Assembly (NCBI RefSeq): GCF_014641495.1
Contig: NZ_BMHV01000004.1
Coordinates: forward strand, 157,056-221,055
Source: Terasakiella brassicae
Lineage (GTDB): Bacteria; Pseudomonadota; Alphaproteobacteria; Rhodospirillales; Terasakiellaceae
Length of the DNA: 64,000 nucleotides
Reading direction: 5' to 3'
Shown here: in pieces, positions 35,629 to 48,286 of the stretch
Position numbering within the stretch: the stretch's first letter is position 1
How the letters are laid out: each line of letters begins with the position of its first letter
The notes under the pieces: model-generated
What the model was told of the DNA's origin: nothing
Databases searched by the model: none
The model's input: only the letters and a program-made list of their open reading frames with translations
Position numbers and translations under genes: made by a program

Positions 35629-36627
35629 ATGACCGAAGTTGCAGGCAAGCAAGCCTTCCCCCTGAATGCACCCGATACGACCGTCAATGTTCGCGATACT
35701 TTTGGTATTGATGTGGATATGGATGTGCCCGCTTTTTCACAAGGCAATGAATATGTGCCGGATGTGGATCCAAGCTACCGATTTGACAAAGAAACCACAC
35801 TGGCGATTTTAGCCGGATTTGCCCATAACCGCCGTGTGATGGTGCAGGGGTATCACGGGACGGGTAAATCGTCTCATATCGAACAGGTTGCCGCCCGTTT
35901 GAACTGGCCGTGTGTGCGCATCAATCTGGACAGCCATATCAGCCGGATTGATCTGGTGGGTAAAGATGCCATTGTTTTGAAGGATGGCAAGCAGGTCACG
36001 GAATTCCGCGAAGGTATTCTTCCCTGGGCGCTGCAACATCCCTGTGCGCTGGTCTTTGATGAATATGATGCCGGTCGCCCGGACGTGATGTTTGTCATTC
36101 AGCGTATTTTGGAAGTGGAAGGTAAATTGACCTTGCTGGACCAAAACCGCGTGATCCGTCCGCACAGCCATTTTCGGATGTTCGCAACGGCGAATACGAT
36201 CGGTCTGGGCGATACCACGGGCCTGTATCACGGCACACAACAGATTAACCAGGGGCAAATGGACCGTTGGTCAATTGTGCAGACGTTGAATTATCTGGCC
36301 CATGATGCCGAAGTGGATATCGTGCTGGCAAAAATTCCGGCCCTTGATAACGCCGAAGGGCGTAAAAATGTCAGTGCGATGGTTGAATTGGCGGACTTGA
36401 CGCGCCAAGGCTTTATCAACGGTGATATCTCAACCGTTATGTCACCGCGTACCGTGATTACATGGGCGGAAAATGCCGCCATCTTCAATAATGATCTGGC
36501 CTATGCGTTCCGCGTTACGTTCCTGAATAAATGTGATGAGATGGAACGTCCCGTTGTGGCTGAATTCTACCAACGTTGTTTTGATGTGGACCTGCCGTTA
36601 AGCGCAGCGCGTGTGGCCTTAAGCTGA
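35629..36627 (+). CDS. cobS: Cobaltochelatase subunit CobS
   Basis: 332 residues. AAA+ ATPase of the aerobic cobaltochelatase: Walker A GYHGTGKS, Walker [11 protein letters not shown], sensor [18 protein letters not shown]. With CobT and the large CobN subunit it inserts Co2+ into hydrogenobyrinic acid a,c-diamide on the way to B12. Stop and cobT start overlap (TGATG). CobN is not in the window. Confidence 0.96.
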   Translation: MTEVAGKQAFPLNAPDTTVNVRDTFGIDVDMDVPAFSQGNEYVPDVDPSYRFDKETTLAILAGFAHNRRVMVQGYHGTGKSSHIEQVAARLNWPCVRINLDSHISRIDLVGKDAIVLKDGKQVTEFREGILPWALQHPCALVFDEYDAGRPDVMFVIQRILEVEGKLTLLDQNRVIRPHSHFRMFATANTIGLGDTTGLYHGTQQINQGQMDRWSIVQTLNYLAHDAEVDIVLAKIPALDNAEGRKNVSAMVELADLTRQGFINGDISTVMSPRTVITWAENAAIFNNDLAYAFRVTFLNKCDEMERPVVAEFYQRCFDVDLPLSAARVALS

Positions 36628-38477
36628 TGCAGGAAGAAACACGCGACCTTTTGAAACGGGTAACCACGGCGACTGTAAGATCATTTTCCGGCGAAGCGGA
36701 ATTGATGGTCAATTACTCGCCGGGTGCCGCAAGTGTTTCCAAAATGGCAGTGCGTCTGCCGATGCCATCGCGTGGGGCCATATCTGCCAGTGATCTGGAA
36801 CGTTTGCGCGGGACGGCGGATGCCGCCAGCTTGCGCCTGCGTTTCCATGATGCAAACCTGCACCGTGCCAAGATGCCAAGCGATGCAAATGCGCGCGAAG
36901 TCTTTGAACTGGTTGAACAAACCCGTGTGGAGGCTTTGGGCTCGCGGCGTATGAAAGGGGTTGCGCAAAATCTGCGGACCCTTTTGGATACGCGCTGCAT
37001 GGAAAACGGCTGGGGCAATGCCTTAAATCGCGAAGATGTCCCGATGGCACAAGGCCTTGCCCTGTTGGTGCGCGAACGCCTGACCGGTGTGGATTTACCA
37101 CCGGTGGCCCAGAAGGCCGCTGATATGTGGCGCCCGTTTCTGGAAGAACATGGCGAACATGTGCTGGATGAACTGGTTGCCAATGCGGATGATCAAAAAG
37201 CCTATAGCGATGCGGTCTATCGTTTTCTGGAAGAACTGGAACTGATGGAACCACCCGGTGGTGATCAGGAAGAAGAAGAAAATACCGGGGACAGCAACGA
37301 GGTTGAAGGCGAGGACAGTGCCTCTGATCAGGAATTGCAAAGTGTCGGGTCCAGTGGTGATACGGCAGATGATATGGATATGCCGTCAGCCAGTGACGAT
37401 ATGGGCGGCATGGACGCTGAAGAAGATCAGGACGGCGAAGAAGACGACAGCGAACCGGGTCAAGATGAAGAAAGCCCCGCCGGGCCAACGCGCCGCCCCA
37501 ATTGGCTGGACCCGTCACAGGCCTTGGCAATTGATTATAAAGCCTATACGACCGAATTTGATGAAGAGATCGAAGCCGCAGATATGGCGGATGAAGAAGA
37601 GCTGGAACGTTTGCGTCGCCAGCTTGATATGCAATTGGCAAACCTGCAAGGGGTTGTCGCCCGGATTGCCAACCGTCTGCAACGCCGTCTCATGGCGCAA
37701 CAACAACGGTCCTGGGATTTTGATCTGGAAGAAGGTTTGCTGGATGCGGCCCGTTTGGCACGGATTGTGGCAAACCCGACACATTCCTTGTCTTATAAAT
37801 GGGAAAAAGAAACCGAGTTCCGCGATACCGTTGTGTCCTTATTAATTGATAATTCCGGTTCCATGCGGGGACGTCCGATTACGGTGGCGGCCATCAGTGC
37901 CGATATTCTGGCCCGCACGTTGGAACGGTGCGGGGTCAAGGTTGAGGTCCTCGGCTTTACCACACGGGCATGGAAAGGCGGAAAGTCGCGCGAAAAATGG
38001 ATGTCGGAAGGCAAGATACCTAATCCCGGGCGTCTGAACGATTTGCGTCATGTGGTTTATAAACCGGCAAGTGTACCGTGGCGCCGGGCTAAAAATAATA
38101 TGGGCCTGATGTTAAAAGAAGGACTGCTAAAAGAAAATATCGACGGCGAGTCTTTGCTATGGGCTTATAAACGCCTGATGATGCGCCCGGAAGAACGTAA
38201 AATTCTGATGGTGATCTCAGATGGGGCACCGGTTGACGATTCGACACTTTCATCCAATCCGGGCAGCTATCTGGAAGCACATTTGCGCGAAGTCATCGAA
38301 TGGATGGAAACACGCACACCTGTGCAATTGACCGCCATCGGGATTGGACATGATGTGACGCGTTATTACCGAAATGCGGTGACACTCAGCAATCCGGAAG
38401 ATCTCGGCGGCACCATTTTGCAAAACCTGGCGGATATGTTTGACGCGAAACTGGATCATATGCATCTCAGGGGATAA
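36627..38477 (+). CDS. cobT: Cobaltochelatase subunit CobT
   Basis: 616 residues. A VWA-type subunit: helical N-terminal region, a very acidic low-complexity middle (about 205-295, rich in Asp/Glu), and a C-terminal VWA domain with [13 protein letters not shown] and [12 protein letters not shown]. It partners CobS in the ATP-dependent cobalt chelatase. Translation is coupled to cobS by a one-base overlap. Confidence 0.96.
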   Translation: MQEETRDLLKRVTTATVRSFSGEAELMVNYSPGAASVSKMAVRLPMPSRGAISASDLERLRGTADAASLRLRFHDANLHRAKMPSDANAREVFELVEQTRVEALGSRRMKGVAQNLRTLLDTRCMENGWGNALNREDVPMAQGLALLVRERLTGVDLPPVAQKAADMWRPFLEEHGEHVLDELVANADDQKAYSDAVYRFLEELELMEPPGGDQEEEENTGDSNEVEGEDSASDQELQSVGSSGDTADDMDMPSASDDMGGMDAEEDQDGEEDDSEPGQDEESPAGPTRRPNWLDPSQALAIDYKAYTTEFDEEIEAADMADEEELERLRRQLDMQLANLQGVVARIANRLQRRLMAQQQRSWDFDLEEGLLDAARLARIVANPTHSLSYKWEKETEFRDTVVSLLIDNSGSMRGRPITVAAISADILARTLERCGVKVEVLGFTTRAWKGGKSREKWMSEGKIPNPGRLNDLRHVVYKPASVPWRRAKNNMGLMLKEGLLKENIDGESLLWAYKRLMMRPEERKILMVISDGAPVDDSTLSSNPGSYLEAHLREVIEWMETRTPVQLTAIGIGHDVTRYYRNAVTLSNPEDLGGTILQNLADMFDAKLDHMHLRG

Positions 38478-38479
38478 AA

Positions 38480-39370
38480 ATGCGATACATTCTTTTTTTC
38501 ATGTTGGTTTGGGCAATCCCTGCCGTAGCGGAACCCGTCAAGGTATGGAAAAAAGAGGTTCCCTTTGCGCCTTTTCAGACCGATCATATTAAATTGCTGT
38601 CTGTGACGCAGTTGGAAGCCGATAGCCGTGCGTTTGGCGGCCTGTCAGCTTTATTGAAAAAAGAGGGGCAACTGCTGGCGGTAAGTGATCGCGCCCACTT
38701 GTTTCAATTTAATCCAGATATGAGTCTGGTTGACATTGTGCCCTTGCTGGAAAAAAACGACGATGAACTGGACGGTGATCATCGTATTGATGCGGAAAGT
38801 CTCGCGGATGCAGGCGATGGTCTTATCTATGTTTCGTTTGAACGTGACGATCGCATTGTGCCTTATAATCTGGCTGGATATGTGATGGGGAAAGAACTGC
38901 CGCTTCCCAAAGAAGTTTATGATCTGCCTTTTAACGATGGGCTGGAAGCGATTGAAGTTTCTTCCGATGGGCGTCTGGTTATTGTCGCAGAAGGCCCAAA
39001 AGACGTGCCTGCCACCTTTTTATGGGTGCAGGATCCGGCAAAGACATGGCAGGCCTATAAACTTCCGCTTAGCGATGGTTTTCGCCCGACCGGATTGACG
39101 CGTTTACCGGATGATGAACGTATGGTGCTTCTGGAACGGTTTTACCGTCCTTTGCAAGGTGTTGCCATCCGTTTGTCGGTGTTGAACGTGGAAACCGGTC
39201 AACGTGAAAAGGTGCTGGCAACATTGCGTAGTCCCACGCCGCTGGATAATTTTGAAGGTATTATTGCCGAAAAAAATGAAAAGGGAGAGACGATTCTGAG
39301 CCTGATCAGTGACGATAACTACAGTCCTTTACAACGTACCTTGCTTATGAAACTTCTTTTGTTACGTTAA
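38480..39370 (+). CDS. Phytase-like esterase family protein, secreted
   Basis: 296 residues. An N-terminal signal peptide (MRYILFFMLVWAIPAVAEP) sends it to the periplasm. The rest is a beta-propeller-like domain of the esterase-like-activity-of-phytase family (FGGLSALLKKEGQLLAVSD, DAESLADAGDGLIYVSFE, NFEGIIAEKNEKGETILSL). Although it starts 2 bases after cobT, it has no known place in B12 synthesis. Substrate unknown. Confidence 0.88.
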   Translation: MRYILFFMLVWAIPAVAEPVKVWKKEVPFAPFQTDHIKLLSVTQLEADSRAFGGLSALLKKEGQLLAVSDRAHLFQFNPDMSLVDIVPLLEKNDDELDGDHRIDAESLADAGDGLIYVSFERDDRIVPYNLAGYVMGKELPLPKEVYDLPFNDGLEAIEVSSDGRLVIVAEGPKDVPATFLWVQDPAKTWQAYKLPLSDGFRPTGLTRLPDDERMVLLERFYRPLQGVAIRLSVLNVETGQREKVLATLRSPTPLDNFEGIIAEKNEKGETILSLISDDNYSPLQRTLLMKLLLLR

Positions 39371-39386
39371 AATATAAAATCAAAAC

Positions 39387-39427
39387 ACAAAGAAGCCGCC
39401 ACTTTTTCAAGTAGGCGGCTTCTTTGT
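39387..39427. terminator. Bidirectional terminator before rpmB
   Basis: ACAAAGAAGCCGCC pairs with GGCGGCTTCTTTGT, a 14-bp stem between the convergent esterase-like gene and rpmB. Confidence 0.88.
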
Positions 39428-39449
39428 AAACTGTAACTAAAAGGCTGAA

Positions 39450-39743
39450 TTAAGCAGCTTTTTTAGTTTGAGCTTTTTTAACACGGCTTTTCAAACGGCG
39501 TGCTTCACGCGGCAGCTTGTCGGCTGCTGTGTCGAGCAAGTACGCATCCAGACCGCCTTTGTGTTCGATCGTACGCAGTGCAGAAGCACTAACGCGCAGG
39601 CCAACGGAAACGCCAAGGGCGTCGCTAACCAGAGTTACGTCTTGCAAGTTCGGCAAGAAACGACGACGAGTGCGGTTTTTAGCGTGGCTAACGTTGTTGC
39701 CAGTTTGAACGCCTTTACCAGTAAGTGAGCAGCGACGTGCCAT
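39450..39743 (-). CDS. rpmB: 50S ribosomal protein L28
   Basis: 97 residues, basic. [20 protein letters not shown] at the start and [12 protein letters not shown] are diagnostic; a Lys/Ala-rich tail ([13 protein letters not shown]) is typical of alphaproteobacteria. GAGGAA stands before the ATG. It is the last member of a conserved cobS-cobT-esterase-rpmB neighbourhood. Confidence 0.98.
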   Translation of the reverse strand: MARRCSLTGKGVQTGNNVSHAKNRTRRRFLPNLQDVTLVSDALGVSVGLRVSASALRTIEHKGGLDAYLLDTAADKLPREARRLKSRVKKAQTKKAA

Positions 39744-40070
39744 AATACAAATTCCTCAATCTCATAAATACTGAAGGTGGGGCCAGACATAGTCCCGCCC
39801 TCAAGAGAGACCCGCCTTTTACGGAAAACAACTGCTCTCGTCAAGGTGAATCTGACTCTATTTATCAATAAAATTATTCTTTGTGGGAAAGCGGTCAAAA
39901 AAGCCGCCCGGCGCTGTGGTGCGGATGACTTTGTTAAATTCTGAATGAATTGATCCAAGGGGGTATCGCCGTGGCACACATTGATCTATTCATAAGCAAT
40001 GGTTGCGTGTGTTGGCGAAAAACGTTTGTAAAAACTGTACACGCATTAACCCACCCATTGAGGTCTCTTT
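39744..40070. other. Gene-free region between divergent rpmB and SMR genes
   Basis: 327 bp holding two divergent promoters. I saw a GC-rich CCGC...GCGG stem near 39903-39923 but no U-run and no guanidine-riboswitch features before the SMR gene. Nothing else can be supported. Confidence 0.4.
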
Positions 40071-40400
40071 ATGACATATGTTTATCTGGCGATTGCCATT
40101 CTTGCCGAAGTTATTGGAACCAGTGCGTTGAAAGCATCGCAAGAGTTCAGCCGATTTTGGCCCAGTGTAATTGTCGTGGTGGGCTATGGTTGTGCGTTTT
40201 ATTTTATGACGCTGACTTTGCGTGTCCTGCCGATTGGAATCACATATGCCATATGGTCGGGTATTGGCGTTGTCTTGGTGACCTTATCTGGAATCGTCTT
40301 TTATAAAGAAATTCCTGACCTGCCCGCCATACTGGGAATCGGTTTAATTGTATCAGGTGTGATCCTGATAAATGGCTTTTCCAAGTCTGTGGGTCACTAA
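40071..40400 (+). CDS. Small multidrug resistance (SMR) exporter, EmrE-type
   Basis: 109 residues with four membrane helices. The catalytic Glu is in LAEVIGTSALKASQEF, and GITYAIWSGIGVVLVTL is the EmrE/Qac form rather than the Gdx/SugE form. It acts as a dual-topology dimer, exchanging protons for lipophilic cations at the inner membrane. GAGG precedes the ATG. No paired SMR gene is beside it. Confidence 0.92.
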   Translation: MTYVYLAIAILAEVIGTSALKASQEFSRFWPSVIVVVGYGCAFYFMTLTLRVLPIGITYAIWSGIGVVLVTLSGIVFYKEIPDLPAILGIGLIVSGVILINGFSKSVGH

Positions 40401-40799
40401 AAAATCATAAAAAATTCAATTCATTTTCATCAAAATCGAATGTTTTGATCTGAAGGCATGTTTGTCCTGCCACATCACGACTGTGATAAGTGATTGAAAT
40501 ATATAGAGCTATAAACCAATGGTTGTTATAGGTGGCTTGTATAGGTGTAGTATGCCTACATTTGTATAGGCGTATTTATACTTAATTGATACGCGATCAC
40601 ATTTGTGATAGCTCGCGCCCTGCTTTACAGGCATACATCGTATAAGATGCAGATACATCAATTACAAATTTAAAAATAACGCAAAAACCCTATCTGTAGT
40701 TATGGTGTTGGGTTTCTGGAAAGCTTTAATTAAGCCGCTGAAAAATCAGCATTATTCAGAACAACAAGAATAAAATAAACGCCAATAAGGGTAATAAAC
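40401..40799. promoter_or_regulatory. PHA synthase upstream region with palindromes
   Basis: A 399-bp, AT-rich region. It contains two copies of the palindrome ATCAC-N4-GTGAT (40474-40487 and 40596-40609), 122 bp apart, and between them three TATAGGTG/TATAGGCG repeats, the last forming an inverted repeat GCCTA-N8-TAGGC. This looks like a multi-site regulatory region for the synthase. The binding protein is unknown; the ATCAC/GTGAT halves recall Crp/Fnr half-sites but with reversed order. Confidence 0.5.
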
Positions 40800-42668
40800 A
40801 TGTGGAACTACAAACCGACTAAACATATGCCTAAAAATGCAGCCGCAAAGCCGTTGGCTTCCGCGTTCGACGGCAATACCGCCTTGTCAAATTACATGAA
40901 CGGTATGCAACAGCTTTATAGTTTGCCCAACGCCGTGGCGAACCAATGGGTTGAGATGGTGCGTAATGTCAATTCTCCGGCTTCGAACCAAACCAAGGGA
41001 TTGGAAGACAAAAAGGCACAGGACGAGAAGGTTAAACTGAATTCACCTTTCGTCGGGGGCGTTTCGCCGCAAGATATGGTGAAACTGTTTTCCAAAGTAG
41101 GCGGGCAAGTTATCTGTAAGCCAGCTGTGGTATTGGAAGAAACCAACAAGCTGGCAAAAGAGTTGACCGCAGCAGTCGCCAATCCTGAGGCACTGGAAGT
41201 GGAAAAAGGAGATCGACGTTTCCGCGATGATGCGTGGGATCGTAGCCCGATGCACAAGATGGCGATGCATGGCTATCTGGCATGGTCACGTGCGATCAAC
41301 AATATGATCGATCATGTTGAACTGGAAGACAAGGATGTCCAGCGTGCGCGTTACCTGTCCTCGTTGGTGACGGATGCCTTATCCCCGACAAATAATCTGT
41401 TGAGCAACCCGGCAGCACTGGAAAAGTTACGCGAGAGCGGCGGTAAAAGCCTGATGGAAGGGTTTCAAAATTTTGCCAAAGATATCTCAGAAAATAATTG
41501 GTTGCCAGCTCAGGTGGACAAGTCAGCCTTTCAAGTCGGGGAAAATATTGCTGCCACCCCCGGTGATGTGATTTATCGCAACGATGTTTTGGAATTGATC
41601 CAGTATGCCCCGACGACCCCCTTGGTGCATGAACGCCCGATTATGTTTATCCCGCCTGTCGTCAATAAATACTATCTGTTGGATCTCGCGCCGGGGAAAA
41701 GTGCGGTGGAATATCTGGTCAACAGTGGCTTTCAGGTCTTTATGGTCAGCTGGCGTAACCCGACACGTGAACACCGTCATTGGGGACTGGATGAATATGT
41801 CACTGCATTGGAAGAAGGGATTGAGGCCATCCGTTCCATTACCTTGATGGACGAAATCAACCTGTATGCAGCCTGTACCGGGGCTATTCCGATGGCGGCC
41901 CTGTTGGGTTATCTGGCGGCGAAAAAGAAAAAATATGTCAAGTCGGCAACGATGGTTGTTGCGGTTCTGGACAGCAATGAGAAACAATCCCTTGGCTTGT
42001 TTGCCTCGAACGAAGCCATTGCAATGGCGAAGATGAAATCGCGTTATAAAGGTGTACTGGATGGTGAAGAAATGGGACGTGTCTTTACATGGATGCGCCC
42101 CAACGATCTGGTCTGGAACTATTGGGTCAATAATTACTTGATGGGTAAAAAACCGCCTGCATTTGATATTCTGTTCTGGAATAACGATTCCACCCGCGTC
42201 ACTGCAAAACTACACGAAGACCTGTTGGATGTTTTCTCGCTGGATTTGTTGAAAGTTCCGGGCGGACTGACAGTCAAAGGCGAACCGATCGATCTGAAAC
42301 AAGTCGATTGCGATATCTATATGGTCGGGGGGCAGACAGATCATATCAGCGTCTGGAAGGGATGCTTTAATTCTGCCAAGTTCTTTGGCGGTGACTCTGA
42401 ATTTGTTCTGCATTCCAGCGGTCACGTTCAATCCATTATCAACCCGCCGGGCAACCCGAAGGCAAGCTATATGCACAATGCCAAAGGTGCCAAGACATCA
42501 GACGAATGGCTGGCGGGGGCAAGCAAGGCACAAGGGTCTTGGTGGGATCATTGGGCCGGTTGGCTGGGGACGCGATCCGGTGACGAAAAAGCGGCGCCTT
42601 ATAAACTGGGCAGCAATCAGCATGCCCCATTAATGCGCGCCCCGGGGGCTTATGTTTTAGAAAAATAA
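40800..42668 (+). CDS. phaC: Polyhydroxyalkanoate synthase, class I-like
   Basis: 622 residues, class I length. It polymerises (R)-3-hydroxyacyl-CoA into storage polyester. N-terminal PhaC domain, then an alpha/beta hydrolase core. Catalytic triad by position: Cys359 in YAACTGA, Asp514 in GGQTDHISVW and His542 in SSGHVQSIINPPGNP. The lipase-like box, normally G-x-C-x-G-G, here begins with Ala357 and ends GA. FWNNDSTR matches the family motif W-N-x-D-x-T. Upstream it has paired palindromes; no phaA, phaB or phasin gene is adjacent. Confidence 0.88.
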   Translation: MWNYKPTKHMPKNAAAKPLASAFDGNTALSNYMNGMQQLYSLPNAVANQWVEMVRNVNSPASNQTKGLEDKKAQDEKVKLNSPFVGGVSPQDMVKLFSKVGGQVICKPAVVLEETNKLAKELTAAVANPEALEVEKGDRRFRDDAWDRSPMHKMAMHGYLAWSRAINNMIDHVELEDKDVQRARYLSSLVTDALSPTNNLLSNPAALEKLRESGGKSLMEGFQNFAKDISENNWLPAQVDKSAFQVGENIAATPGDVIYRNDVLELIQYAPTTPLVHERPIMFIPPVVNKYYLLDLAPGKSAVEYLVNSGFQVFMVSWRNPTREHRHWGLDEYVTALEEGIEAIRSITLMDEINLYAACTGAIPMAALLGYLAAKKKKYVKSATMVVAVLDSNEKQSLGLFASNEAIAMAKMKSRYKGVLDGEEMGRVFTWMRPNDLVWNYWVNNYLMGKKPPAFDILFWNNDSTRVTAKLHEDLLDVFSLDLLKVPGGLTVKGEPIDLKQVDCDIYMVGGQTDHISVWKGCFNSAKFFGGDSEFVLHSSGHVQSIINPPGNPKASYMHNAKGAKTSDEWLAGASKAQGSWWDHWAGWLGTRSGDEKAAPYKLGSNQHAPLMRAPGAYVLEK

Positions 42669-42690
42669 ATTGAATTTACCCAAACTCGAC

Positions 42691-42720
42691 AGGGCGACTT
42701 TCGTGGTCGCCCTTTTTTTT
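42691..42720 (+). terminator. Terminator of the PHA synthase gene
   Basis: AGGGCGAC pairs with GTCGCCCT around TTTCGTG, followed by eight T on the plus strand. Confidence 0.9.
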
Positions 42721-42736
42721 TGAGGAGGGAAGGGAG

Positions 42737-43315
42737 TTAACGTTTTTGGGGTAAAGCGTATATTTTTTGAATTTGGCCTAAATTGTATAGGAGCCGTTTC
42801 CCTGCTATCTGAACGCCTTCCACCAATTTTTGTTCTGTTGTATCTGGTCGGATATGCATAAGGCCTTTGACTTCCAATAAAGGAACAGCGTGTATGTAAT
42901 CGTATGAGTTTTGGACTTCTTCCTGACCATCGGTATGGCCGCTATAATTACGAAGGAGGCTGAGGTCATAGCTCACGAGACATGTTTTATGGGGATCCAT
43001 CCCGCCAATGAGTTCCAAATGCAAAGTAAATGGGGCGGTGGAAGCTGTCGGATAATCACTGAGTTTTAATTCAGAGAGAAGCGGGGCGCGTAAGAGTTCG
43101 TCCGAGATACGACATTGTTGGTTGACATGATTGTGGACGGAAACGCTGAAGGCTTGTTTCTGCGTCAAACGCATGAGAAAGCCGACATGACCGAATATCT
43201 GGATATGTCCCTGGTAGCTGTCTTCAGAGATGACAAAGCTGTTTTCTGCGTGTGAGGATGTAAAAAGACCTGACAATAAGAAAACAATAAAGGAGAGAGT
43301 ATAAAGTCGTGTCAT
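42737..43315 (-). CDS. Secreted protein of unknown function
   Basis: 192 residues from the ATG at 43315. A signal peptide (LYTLSFIVFLLSGLFTSSHA) is clear. The mature part has beta-strand character and two Cys (NQQCRIS, HKTCLVS) that could pair in the periplasm. I do not recognise a family. It converges on phaC across a terminator and has its own promoter region. Confidence 0.65.
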   Translation of the reverse strand: MTRLYTLSFIVFLLSGLFTSSHAENSFVISEDSYQGHIQIFGHVGFLMRLTQKQAFSVSVHNHVNQQCRISDELLRAPLLSELKLSDYPTASTAPFTLHLELIGGMDPHKTCLVSYDLSLLRNYSGHTDGQEEVQNSYDYIHAVPLLEVKGLMHIRPDTTEQKLVEGVQIAGKRLLYNLGQIQKIYALPQKR

Positions 43316-43455
43316 ATAAAAACGTCTTTGCCTCACATGTTCATTTACAACCATTCTATCATATATCGTGCAATTTGGACGATAGATCAGTCAGTTGAAA
43401 AGAGTTTTTTTCATTTCAGTTTAAAACGGTCTTTTCTGGTTTATGATTAAAACAA

Positions 43456-43485
43456 AATAAGCTTGGCTGTAACACCAAGCTTATT
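43456..43485 (-). terminator. Terminator of dimeric icd
   Basis: AATAAGCTTGG pairs with CCAAGCTTATT (11 bp, eight-base loop); on the minus strand it is followed by TTTGTTTT. Confidence 0.8.
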
Positions 43486-43512
43486 CTGGATTTAATTTGT
43501 AATGTAACGAGA

Positions 43513-44739
43513 TTAACCCGGACGGCGGGCCATTTTGTCTCTCAGGTTTGCATCAATATGATCAAGGAATTGCTGGGTTGTACACCAGGATTGATCGGGG
43601 CCGACCAATAAGGCCAAGTCTTTGGTCATATGGCCGCTTTCAACCGTTTCAATACAGACTTTTTCCAGATCTTCGGCAAAACGTTCAACGGCTGGAGTGC
43701 CATCAAATTGACCACGGAATTTCAAAGCCCGTGTCCATGCAAAGATGGAGGCAATCGGGTTGGTGGAGGTTTCCTTGCCTTCCTGATGCATGCGATAGTG
43801 ACGGGTGACGGTGCCGTGGGCGGCTTCGGCTTCAACCGTTTGCCCATCCGGTGTCATAAGAACGGAGGTCATCAGACCGAGGGAACCGAACCCCTGTGCG
43901 ACCGTATCGGATTGCACATCCCCATCGTAGTTTTTACAGGCCCAGACGAAACCGCCTGACCATTTCATGGCGCAGGCAACCATATCGTCGATCAGGCGGT
44001 GCTGGTACATGATGCCAGCCCGTTCGAACTGTTCTTTGAATTCGGTTTCATAGACTTCTTCGAAGATGTCTTTGAAACGTCCATCGTAGGCTTTCAAGAT
44101 GGTGTTTTTGGTGGACAGGAAGACAGGCCAGCCCAGTTCAAGGCCGTAGTTCAAGCAGGCGCGGGCAAAACCGCGAATAGAGTCATCCACGTTATACATG
44201 GACATGGCCACGCCGGAACTTTCAAATTCATAAACCGTATGGGTGATGGCTTCACCGCCATCGGCGGGTTCAAACGTCATGGTCAGTTTGCCGGGACCGG
44301 GAACGCGCATGTCAGTGGCTTTATACTGATCGCCAAAGGCATGGCGACCAATGACAATCGGGCTGGTCCAGCCGGGGACAAGGCGCGGGACGTTTTTACA
44401 GATAATCGGCTGGCGAAAGACGGTGCCGCCGATAATATTACGCAATGTGCCGTTGGGCGATTTCCACATTTTTTTCAGGCCGAATTCTTCCACGCGGGCT
44501 TCATCCGGGGTGATGGTCGCGCATTTTACACCGACACGATGTTCCTTAATGGCGTTGGCGGCATCAATCGTAACCTGATCATCGGTTGCATCGCGGTTTT
44601 CCATGCCGAGGTCATAGTATTTTAAATCGACATCGACATAGGGAAGGATCAGTTTGTCTTTGATGAACTGCCAGATAATGCGGGTCATCTCGTCGCCGTC
44701 GAGTTCGACGATCGGATTTTGGACCTTAATTTTGCTCAT
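43513..44739 (-). CDS. icd: NADP-dependent isocitrate dehydrogenase, dimeric type
   Basis: 408 residues from ATG 44739, which follows AGGAG. It oxidises isocitrate to 2-oxoglutarate in the TCA cycle. [35 protein letters not shown] with the substrate Ser, [19 protein letters not shown] with metal Asp, and [11 protein letters not shown] with NADP contacts mark the eukaryote-like dimeric subfamily II form. The gene is head to head with an unrelated monomeric NADP-IDH. Confidence 0.96.
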   Translation of the reverse strand: MSKIKVQNPIVELDGDEMTRIIWQFIKDKLILPYVDVDLKYYDLGMENRDATDDQVTIDAANAIKEHRVGVKCATITPDEARVEEFGLKKMWKSPNGTLRNIIGGTVFRQPIICKNVPRLVPGWTSPIVIGRHAFGDQYKATDMRVPGPGKLTMTFEPADGGEAITHTVYEFESSGVAMSMYNVDDSIRGFARACLNYGLELGWPVFLSTKNTILKAYDGRFKDIFEEVYETEFKEQFERAGIMYQHRLIDDMVACAMKWSGGFVWACKNYDGDVQSDTVAQGFGSLGLMTSVLMTPDGQTVEAEAAHGTVTRHYRMHQEGKETSTNPIASIFAWTRALKFRGQFDGTPAVERFAEDLEKVCIETVESGHMTKDLALLVGPDQSWCTTQQFLDHIDANLRDKMARRPG

Positions 44740-47412
<2,673 letters not shown>

Positions 47413-47468
47413 AGAAATTCAAACTGCGTGAGTTAAGCACGCGGAATTGAATTTTTGCTTATCGTTTG

Positions 47469-47500
47469 AAAAAGCCTCGAGGGAAACTTCGGGGCTTTTT
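47469..47500 (+). terminator. Terminator of monomeric IDH gene
   Basis: AAAAAGCC and CGA pair with TCG and GGCTTTTT with a short mismatch; the right arm ends in five T. Confidence 0.75.
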
Positions 47501-47568
47501 CTGCTAGACTTGCAATAAAGGATATAAATCCTATATTCATTAAATGTTCTTTAATGAAAGGGTAGGAT

Positions 47569-48216
47569 ATGGTTGCGTTTTTAGCGGCATTGCCGGCAAT
47601 TTTTGCGGCAATGAAAGGGGCTGTTGATTTGTTTGATGTCGGCAAACAAGTTGTGGAAGACATAAAGGGGGAAAGCGTCAACGCGCGTTCACCGGATGAA
47701 TTGCGTGAAGAGGTTGATAAATTAAGTGAGCCGGAACAGGCACAATTTATGGAGCGCATGAAATCAGAACTGGCGTTTTATGAAACCATCACCAATCGAT
47801 TGAGTGTGCAAGGCGGGCATTTGGATGCAGAAATTTTGAATGCAATTCCCCCACAGGCGCGCGCCCAAGTCGCCTTGATGCGGATGACAACACGCCCTTG
47901 GGCAGTGCGCTGGATGGTTATCGCTGTTGTCTTGCCGCCGCTTGCCATTGTCGGGGTCAATTCATTGATTGCGGCTTATAACGTGGTTAATGCGGCGTTT
48001 GGGCCCCTCTCGGCACCGCTTGGTCTGATTGAAATGGGTGATGTGTTGAACAGCCTTTATGAACAAATGGTCGGCTGGGCCGCCGCAGTAATTATGACCT
48101 ATATGGGCATGCGCGAAGTCGGTAAGGCAGTCGGGCGTAAAGACAGTGTATCGGTGGATGATATTACAGGATCGCTGTCCCGTTTTGTCGGCAATGTGAA
48201 GCAGGTTTTCCGGTGA
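47569..48216 (+). CDS. Membrane protein resembling 3TM GTA-type holin
   Basis: 215 residues. An N-terminal hydrophobic helix (VAFLAALPAIFAAMKG), a long cytoplasmic charged region, the motif MTTRPWAVRWMVIA beginning a second helix, and a third helix (MVGWAAAVIMTYMGMREVG). The TRPW-motif plus two C-terminal helices is what I remember of the three-helix holin of gene transfer agents (GTA_holin_3TM). It stands alone, with no other phage or GTA gene nearby, so a lysis role is uncertain; it could be a captured gene or an unrelated membrane protein. Confidence 0.55.
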   Translation: MVAFLAALPAIFAAMKGAVDLFDVGKQVVEDIKGESVNARSPDELREEVDKLSEPEQAQFMERMKSELAFYETITNRLSVQGGHLDAEILNAIPPQARAQVALMRMTTRPWAVRWMVIAVVLPPLAIVGVNSLIAAYNVVNAAFGPLSAPLGLIEMGDVLNSLYEQMVGWAAAVIMTYMGMREVGKAVGRKDSVSVDDITGSLSRFVGNVKQVFR

Positions 48217-48230
48217 GGTTATGAAAAAAA

Positions 48231-48257
48231 AGGCCCGTCTCGGGAGGGGACGGGCCT
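48231..48257 (-). terminator. Terminator of the ABC importer operon
   Basis: AGGCCCGTC pairs with GACGGGCCT; on the minus strand the stem is followed by an eight-base T-tract (AAAAAAAA on the plus strand at about 48224-48231). Confidence 0.88.
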
Positions 48258-48286
48258 GTCAGGTCTTGGTTTGATGGTTTTATGAA

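Noticed and set aside
36709..37641. 310-codon open frame opposite cobT
   Set aside because: Rich in Pro, His and Arg with no domain; explained by the codon bias of cobT on the other strand.
39744..40070. Guanidine riboswitch before the SMR gene
   Set aside because: No paired ACGR-loop hairpins or ykkC-like core; the SMR protein is also of the EmrE rather than the Gdx type.
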